Source of the DNA: a bacterium | GTDB lineage: Bacteria > Verrucomicrobiota > Verrucomicrobiia > Limisphaerales > RI-55 | NCBI GenBank assembly: GCA_016124235.1 | Contig: WGOC01000005.1 | Location: 1 to 64,000 of the forward strand | Reading direction: 5' to 3' | DNA length: 64,000 nt | Shown here: piece by piece, positions 1-9,000 of the stretch | Position numbering within the stretch: the first letter of the stretch is position 1 | How the letters are laid out: each line of letters opens with the position of its first letter | Made by a program: the position numbers and the translations under genes | The notes under the pieces: generated by a model | Told to the model about the DNA's origin: nothing | Seen by the model: only the letters and a program-made list of their open reading frames with translations | Database searches by the model: none

Positions 1-3000
1 GTGCCCACGTTGATCTCCAGCCGATACTCGTTGGTCACTCCGGCCCCCGGATGCGTCAACACCGCTCCGTTGGTCAGCACCAGACTCGACACCACCACGT
101 TCGTCGCCGATACCCGCGCCCCGTCGATCACCAGATGTTCATCCCCGGCCATCGGCGGCAACGGTGTTTCCCGTCCCGTGCCGCGCACGACCACTTCTGC
201 CGGCTGCGACCCTTGCTGGCGGTAAATGCTCCCCGATGCGCCGGAATCATATCCGCCCACGCCGCCCGCCACATGAACGTGCGCGAAATCAAAGCCGCCG
301 GAAGTGCTTTCAAAATAGACGGCGACTCGACCGCCACCGCCACCACCGGCCTGGCTTCCCGCCGAGCCCCCGTTGGCCTGGATCTCACCTGTGCCAGACA
401 AAGTCCCCGTGTCGATTCGGATGCCGCCGCCGCTGCCTCCACCACCGTAGGTGCCGGTATTGCTACCGTTGGCCAATAACTGACCGTCCAGCTCGAAGGC
501 ACCTGCGCTGATCCTGACCAAGCCACCGCCGCTGCCACCCGAACCTGAATCTGATCCGCCACCGCTGCCGACTTCATTGGGATCACGAATCAGACCGTAG
601 ACTGTGTTGACAGATTTTTCGGCGCTGCCAAATCCGCCCAGACCACCGTAGCTGCCGCCGTTGCGGCGCTGGCTGCCCCCGGCCAGCGAGTTGCCCAACG
701 TCCGCGCCGTCCAGTTGTTATTGTTTGCGCCACTTAAACCACCCAGGTAGCCGCGCTCGCTGACGTCAATCACGCTGTTGGTATCGACGGTCAAACTGTT
801 GGTGACCGTCAGCTCCAAACCAAATTGCGACGTGATGTTGGCAGCTGGATGCGTCAGTCGTGCGGCGTTGAGCAAATCAACGTCACCGGTGAAAAATTGA
901 CCCCGGCGATCGGCGCGAAATTGCCCGCCATCGAACATGGAGACCGTTGCGCCGTTGGCGATCGTCAGATGGCCCACCATCAATTCACAACGATACGCGA
1001 CTCCCGCGGTCGCAAAATCCGTCAGGCGACCGTCGGCGGGATCGGTCATCAGGAAGGCGCCATGGCTGCCGATAATCCGAAAACGCTGACTTGAATTGCC
1101 GCCGACGACCAATTGGGCACCGATTAGCGAGCCAGGCACAAAACCAGCGCCTCGGTCGGCCAATATGTACTCTCCCAGAAAATCAATTGTTCCACCAAAG
1201 CTCGAAACGAGCGGTGTTTCACCGGCGAGATTGTCCGCACGGGAAGCGTCGACGAGCAGCTGGTCAGGCTGTCCGTTGACGTTGATGTAAATCGTTCCGG
1301 GGGAACCCGTCGATCGACCACCCACACCGCCTTGCGCATCCAAGCCATCAATGATGCCCTGGTCCGCGGCGCCATAGATAATGGCAACGCGGCCACCACC
1401 ACCACCACCGGATTGACTGCCGGCGGAACCGCCGCGGGCCGCAATGTGTCCCCCACCGGAAATCGTATCGGCGACGATCTTGACGGCACCACCGCTGCCA
1501 CCACCGGCATAGGCTGAACCATCGTTTCCGTTCGCCAGAATTTGTCCGTCCAAAGCAAGTTGATGGACCGTGAGTCGTAGTAATCCACCACCATTGCCCC
1601 CCGGGCCGAAGTCGGAACCGCCACCACTTCCGAGCTCGTGCGGGTCGTGGAACGAACCGTATGGAGCATTCACGGATTGTTCAGCGGACCCAAAGCCGCC
1701 GACACCACCGTAACTGCCGCCAACGCGCCGATTACTTCCTCCCGTCAATGTGTTACCCAGCGTCCGAGCTGTCCAATCGGTGTTTGCGCCGTTCTGGCCA
1801 CCCAAATAGCCACGACCGGACACATCGATCTTGCTCGTGGCATCAATGATCAGATTAGTCAGAACCAACTCCATGCCTGGCTCTTCCTTGATGCCCGCAT
1901 CGAGACTCGTCGCCTTGTGAGTCAGCACCGCACCGTTGGTCAGGATCAACGTGTTGAAACGTGCATACCCACTGAACGTCACGGTGCGATTGTCGATCAC
2001 AACCACATTCGTCCCGTCGCTCGCGTTGCCCGGATCCAGGCCCAAAGCGACTTCAAACCCGTCGGGAATTCCGTCGCCATCGCTGTCGACCTTCGTGGGG
2101 TCCGTCACCGAGCCGGCGGTTCCGGCAATCTCATCGGCGTCAGAAATTCCATCACGATCCGTGTCAATCGCTCGTGGATCGGTGCCGTGGGCCAGTTCGT
2201 CCGTGTTGGGAACCCCATCATTGTCAATGTCCGGATCTATGGCGTCGGGAATTCCGTCTCGATCGAGATCCGGCAAGGTGTGGACAGTTACCGTTTTCGT
2301 GGCCGTCAAGCCATCGCTGTCCACCGCCTGCACGACGATTTGAATATCATTGGTGAACGAACTGATCAGACTGAGCGTTCCAGTTATTGTGTCGAGGTTG
2401 GTGCCCAGGTTCAGATCGATCGCCCCGCTTTCGTCGAACACCAAACGATCGAACAATCGAATGTTATCGTCAGCCAGGGTCTCACGAACCCGGAACGATC
2501 CGAGGTTGCCGTCCAGATCAGTGGCGCCAATTACGAAATTCGTCTGCGCGAACTGAATGATGTCGATGGCATCGGCAAACTGAATCGTCGGCGGGCGGTT
2601 GGGCGTAAATGGATCGGTGCCACGGGCAAGTTCATCCGCGTTGCTGACGCCATCACCGTCGCTGTCCACGTCGCCCGGGTAGACCGACACCTCGCTGGTC
2701 GCGTCCGCCAACACCACGTCGTTGTCACCAAGCGCTTCGGCGCCAAAGTTGATGTTGGTACCGGCCAAATCGGCCAGCAACGGAACGGAATAAGTCGTCG
2801 TGAACGGCGCCGCCGTGACCACGCCGAGCTCGTTGGTGCCAACCAGGAAGCGCACTTTCGCAAAGCTCAATGTCGAACCCGCCGCCTCCAGAGTAATCTC
2901 CTGCCCCTCGACCGCCGACGAACCGGCCGCGGGCCGGACCAGACGAAAATCACCGGTGCGGAAGGTGATCGTCGATGCAGTGTCCAAAATGTTTCCCGAC

Positions 3001-6000
3001 ACGTCCGCCAATCCGGGTCCAACGGTCAGTTCAAAATCCGTTTCCACCGGCAACGCGTTGGAAGGCGACAGAGTCACCGTCGCCAGATCCGGCGCAATAC
3101 CGACGCTGAGAGGCACCAATGTTCCACCGCCGACGGGTTGCAAAACGAATCGCGACGCAGTAATCGTGTTCGTATCCAGCGGCTCGCTAAATGTGAGCTT
3201 GAACTGGATTTGCGGATCGACCCCGGTCGCGCCATCGGGCGGCACACTGGCGAGCAAAGTTGGCGCGGTCACATCCGCCAGTACCAACACGTGGTTCGCC
3301 GGATCAGAAACATTTCCCGCGGCATCACGAGCTGTGATGCTAAGCGAGATCGTGCCGCCGTTTTCCGGCACGTCACCGGGCACGGAAATATTAACCGTGT
3401 ATGTTCCGTTGGTAATGATGGGACTCAACGCTGACTGAACCAAACTGGTAAACGCGCCTGAAATTGCAACGTCCACCGCGCTCGCTCCGAAATTGTCAGC
3501 CAACTGAACAATCACCGGCACATCGGCACCGGGATCCACGCGGGTTTGCGGGGGCGGACTGGTGACCGCGACCGTGGGTTTGGTCCCGTCACTGATCGGC
3601 AACGCGAACATCTTCTGGCCGCTCGACTGTCCCACGTCGTCCTTTGCTTCGGCAAAAATCTCGACCTGCGAACCGGGTCCCGCATCAGCACTCACCCGGC
3701 CCTGCACGCGCAGTTGACTGCCGTTGGTGGTGACCAAACCGCCCGAGCCGAGCCCGGCCACGATCGCCTTCAGCTCGCCGATCCCCGAATCATCCGTAGC
3801 GGTCACGTCGACCGCCACAAACGAACCACTGGGAGCGGGTCCGGACGCCGGTGTTACCCGCGTAAATTGGACACTCGGCGGTTGATTCTGCTGGACCGCG
3901 ATGACCAGTTCGGCGAACGGCCCGTCGTTGCCGTATTGATCGGTCGCGATCGCCCGCACGGTCGTGGTGCCGGACATCGGCAGCTTAACATTCTGGCGAT
4001 AGGGTACCAACGTGGTGCTGCCAACCGGGTTGAAGTCCTGTGTAAAGCGAACGCTCACACCCGGCTCGGCATTTTGCAAAATCGCTTCCACCGGGATCGT
4101 TGAACCAGCAGCCGGCTGCCGGCCGTCACCAATTTGCAGCGTTGCAATCGTGGGGCCAACCGTGTCGAGCGTGGAGAAGGTCGCCGTGAATGGTTCACCC
4201 GCAGCCTGATTACCCGCCAGGTCAAACACATTGCTCACAACCAACGTGTAGTTGGCATTCGGCTTCAACAGATCCGCGGGAACAAAACTCATGACGCGGC
4301 CATCGACACCCACCGAACCAGTGCCCGCAACGGCGCCATTGGGACCGTTCAGGTGGAAGTCGAACCCAAAAGGCTGAATCGGTTCGTTGAAGCTCAGGCG
4401 CGGTACGGCGCGCACATCGATTTGCACGGCACCATTTGTCGGAAAAAGCGAAAGAACCACAGGCGGATCGTTGTCGGCCGTGCGGAATCGCGACACAAAT
4501 GGGAGCGTCAGCGAACGGCCCACAAGGTCTCGCACGCCGGAACCAATCACGTTGCCGGTTGAATTCAGGAGATCACCGGCGATCGCCACCACTTCATAAA
4601 TCTGTTCGCTCACCAGCTGTTCGTCCGGCGTGATTCGAATCAGCCGCGGCACGGAGTTGGGTTCGAGCAGTTCGACGGTGGCCGGCACTCTCACGCCCGT
4701 TGCCACCGATCGTATAAAGACGCCATTGGTTGTGATGGTCCCGGCATCGAGTGCTTCACTGAACAATAGATCGACCGGCGTCGTGATCGGAATGTCAATG
4801 GCCGTATCCGGTGGTGACACATACACGACCGTCGGGAAGTCCTCATCAAACACCAGGGTTCCCAAGTCCAAAGTCTCGCCATTGGCCGCGAGCGCCGCGG
4901 ACTGTTTGATCAACCCACCAAATTCCGGAGCGACGGCCTGCAGGTCGAAGTCGCCAACGGGTATGTTGTCAAAATGGAATGCACCGACCGCATCGGTGCG
5001 GAAGAACGCGCGGCCTGGATTCGCACTTTGTGAATCGAATATGATTACCACATCCACGCCCGCCACCGGAGTCGTACCGTCCGCTCGCACAACCGTTCCA
5101 ATAATCGAGCCGCTATCGCCAAGGCGGAGCGTGAGATCATCCATTTCCCCACTCACGCTGATGTTGCCATTCTGGGCGGCCGCCAGGGAAATATTGGAAG
5201 CTGTCACAATGTAGTTGCCCACCGGCACATCGGAGAAACTGAAACGGCCATCGCTGCCGGTGACAAAAGTCACCTGCTGACCATCAAACAATGGAGCCTG
5301 AAAAGTGATGACCACTTCGGCTCCTTCAACGGGAGTGGAACCATCGCTGGCAACCACGGTTCCGGAAACGCTCCCGACGCCGGGCAGACGTATAGTCACC
5401 GGCGAATTCGTACCCGCCAGTGACACCACCGCGGAAACAATCGTTCCGTTATGCAGCTCCCCACCGTTGCGTGATCGCGCGCTGACTTTGTAGTTGCCCA
5501 ACCGTAGATTGCCAAAACTCGCGTTGCCCTGCTCGTCCGTGTCTTGTTGCACGGTTCCAATGCTGACAGTGGCGTTTGCCGCCGGCGTCGTTCCATCTTC
5601 GCGCACGACTTTAACCGGCAGATAACCCAGTTGCTGCAACTGGATGTCCGCGCTGGCTGACAGGGTGCTCGCACTCAGACTACCCGTCGCTCGACCACTG
5701 GTCCCTCGCCCGCCCTCGGCGACCGTGCGGTCCCTCGCAACCACGACAAAATTGCCAACCGGTGAACCGGGAAAACTATACTGTCCGTCGGGACCAGTCG
5801 TAACGGTTCGCGGCGGGGTAATACCGTCACTGAAGCTCACGGTGACCCGGGCACCGGGCACGTAACTCCGCCCGTAGCTATCGATGACAAAGCCGGAGAT
5901 CTCCCCACGCGCGCCTTCGATCAAAACCACATCCACGACCTGGTCGGCAAACGTGATGGAGGCCGAACCGCGGGCGTAGGTTCCCGTCACCGGGTCCGAT

Positions 6001-9000
6001 GTCGTCAAGGTGTAGGTCCCCGGCGGCACACCTTCAAACTGGAACCGTCCGTCGGCGTCGGTTGTGGCAAACCCCAAATTCCCGATCGTCACCTGCGCCC
6101 CCTCGACGGGAGTGACTTGATCGACTTTTACGAAACGACCGGTAATCGTGCCGGTCGATCCCAGGCGAAGCGTGACATGTCCCGTTTGATCGGCATCAAC
6201 CGTGATACCTCCGCGAGCCATCACCCGGGTGGAGGCTTCCGTATACTGGGCGGAGACGGCGTATCGGCCTTCCCAGAGATTATTGAAAGCAACCACGCCA
6301 TTGGCATCCGCAAACAACGTGATTCGCGGATCGCGCGGATATGAACCCTGGTCGACATCCACCTGCGCTCCCGCCGCCGGTTGGCCGTTGCCTCGCAATA
6401 CCGTCACCTGAATCGCCGAGTTCTTGGTAAGCAGACTGACATCAACCTGATTGGTGATGCCGGCTGCCAGTTGAATGTACGCTTCACCACGCAATCCGGT
6501 GGTGTCATCAATCGCCTCCACGCGATAGCCACGGGACGGCAACATGATTTGCGTGTCAAAGAAGCCGTTTGTGTCGGTCTGAATCTCGTAGTCGTCAGAG
6601 AAATTGATCTTCACTCGCACCCCTTCGCCAACGAGCGTGCCATCATGATAGTGCACCAGGCCCACGAGGCGGCCGTTGAAATCCTGGATCGGCGGAAATT
6701 GCAGGACGACGTTGGTGTCGTTCGGATCGATCTCGGTCGTGTAGCCGTCCGTCTTGATGACAGTGGGATAAAACGGGGAAGCCGCCTGCACCGTCCATGG
6801 CCCGGTGAGCAGTTGTCCGGGGAACACAAACAATCCGGTGGCGGGATCGGATTCACTGTCCCCCCGGATCGTGATCTTCGGTGCGCCGGTGTAATCGGGT
6901 CCCAGCCCCGTCAACCGCACTTTGGCACCAATCGGCACCCCCTGATGGTTCAACACTTTCCCGGCGATGGTGCCTTCCCGCAGCATCCGGATATTGGCCT
7001 CGACCGATTGGCCATCGTACTGCAGCTGCGTCCGGACGTAGCCCCAGGTGACGGGACGGAAATTGCGTTGCGCCCCCGTGATCAACGGATCGTCCGCGCC
7101 AACAAACACGCGGATCGCTTCCTCGAATGCCGCCAAGATCGCGTCTTCATCACCCGAATGGATCTTGGCGGATAAACCGGCGACATCCAATTGCGGCGCG
7201 GTGGCATTGGCCGGCGCGCTCAAGGTGTAATCAGCAAGTGGCAGATTCTCAAACAGGTAGTTCCCCTGCGAATCGGCATCGGTCCAGAAGAAACCGCCAT
7301 CCACCGGAATCGCAACGCGAATGCCGCCGATCGGATTCCCATTTGCGTCAAGCACCTTGCCATAAACCCGGCCGGCCGCGCGGAGCTTGACGACGACATA
7401 ATTATCAGACCCGGCCACGACATTCACCGTGGCTGACCCCAATCTGGGAAAATCGATGCCCGCCGCGGGATCACGTTCCAGTCCCGCGCTGATGGACCGG
7501 GAACCGACCGGAACACCTTCCAGCATGAAGTTTCCCTGGGCATCCGTGCGAACCAGCGTGAGCCCGCCGGCGACCAACGCATTTGCCGCCGGTCGACCAT
7601 CCTCAAATTGCACGCGGCCGAACAGCTGAGTCGTTGCTTCCAGCGAAATGTTCACCACTGACAAAGTGTTCTCCATCACCGTAAAATTCCTGCGAACGCC
7701 CTTGCGACGACCATCAAAGGAAATCGCAACCACATCGAAGTTCTGCGCCGGCAAATCATCCGCCTCCCAGTTGCCGTCGGCATCGGCGTCCACAATACGG
7801 ACCACATTACCGACACTGGTGCCCTGCACTTGACCGATCACAATCCGCGCGCCCCCGTGTGGGGAAATGTTGTCCGCTTCATAAACCGTTCCCCGCAGAC
7901 TTCCTCGCGGCGTCGCGTTGGACGGCAGCGCGATGGTGACGTTGGCGACCTGACCCGGCGTGTCAAGCAGGCCGGCAATCGTGCGCGTCAGTCGATCGGA
8001 CGTCGTGACTTCGATTGTGAAAACTCCGAGCGGCACGCCGTAAAATGCAAAGCGCCCGTCGGAATCGGCAATGATGCCGCGCCCCAATTCCCGCGAATCT
8101 GGATCGGGGAACAGATTAACGGCGGCGCCCGCCACCGGCGTGACACCGTCGGACGCCACGACTTGGCCGATCACGGTAGCCCGACCGCGGAAGCGCAATG
8201 CGATTGGAACCGTCTGTCCCTCGCGACCCGAATTGAACGGGACCACGTCCCGCACCAGAGCACGATCCAATCCCTCGACCTTGGCAATGGCTTCCGGCAA
8301 GGAACCCGCCGCAAAAAATCCCAACAAGGTATCCCGCGTCGCGGCGCTTGTTGCGAGTTGCAAAATTCGCTCGCGGTCCACTTCACCCTCCGCACTGTTC
8401 TCGGCGATGAGCGTCAACGCTTCCTCAGACAAACCACTCGTGTCGGTTGCAGAAATCGAATACGGAATACCCGACATCACGTAGTCGAAAGTGAAGTTGC
8501 CGGAATCGTCCGTGAACACCTGACTCACACGACGGATCCACGGCGCGCAATCAGCCGACCTCACGTCGGGAACACGATCATACATCGTGAGCGTGACGGG
8601 AATGCCGACGGCCGGCGAACCATCGCCCTTGAGCGCGCGGCCGGTGACCGTGACGCCTCTCGTAAACGGAGTGTCCGTACCCGGCTCGACCGAGTGAATG
8701 GGGAACGTCGCGGTTGCCAGGGACGTCCCGTGGACGTCACTCACGCCGGCAATCGTCAACGATCGCGGAATGATCGCACTTATGCCCTTGCGCAGATTCA
8801 AATAGGCAACCCGACCGCCCGGCTGCACCGTGACCGCGTTGGCGCCGTTGTCGCCATCGACGGTGTAGGCCGTTGGCTCGCCCGCCCCGGCCTGAGTCAT
8901 CGGTTTGGAATAAACTACCGCGACGATCGTACCGTAGTTTTTGAACTGCGGCACCACACACGGAAGCGAAGGACGACCGGCCACCACGGAAAAATCCTGT

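Noticed and set aside
329..1925. Repeated DNA considered as a CRISPR or satellite array
   Set aside because: Only two and a half long copies, in frame and coding for related glycine-rich modules; no short direct repeats with unique spacers.
1638..3434. 598-codon open frame on the plus strand
   Set aside because: Antisense to the giant modular gene, which reads as coherent Ig-like and TSP3-like protein on the minus strand. The plus translation is Arg/His/Gln-rich without family features.
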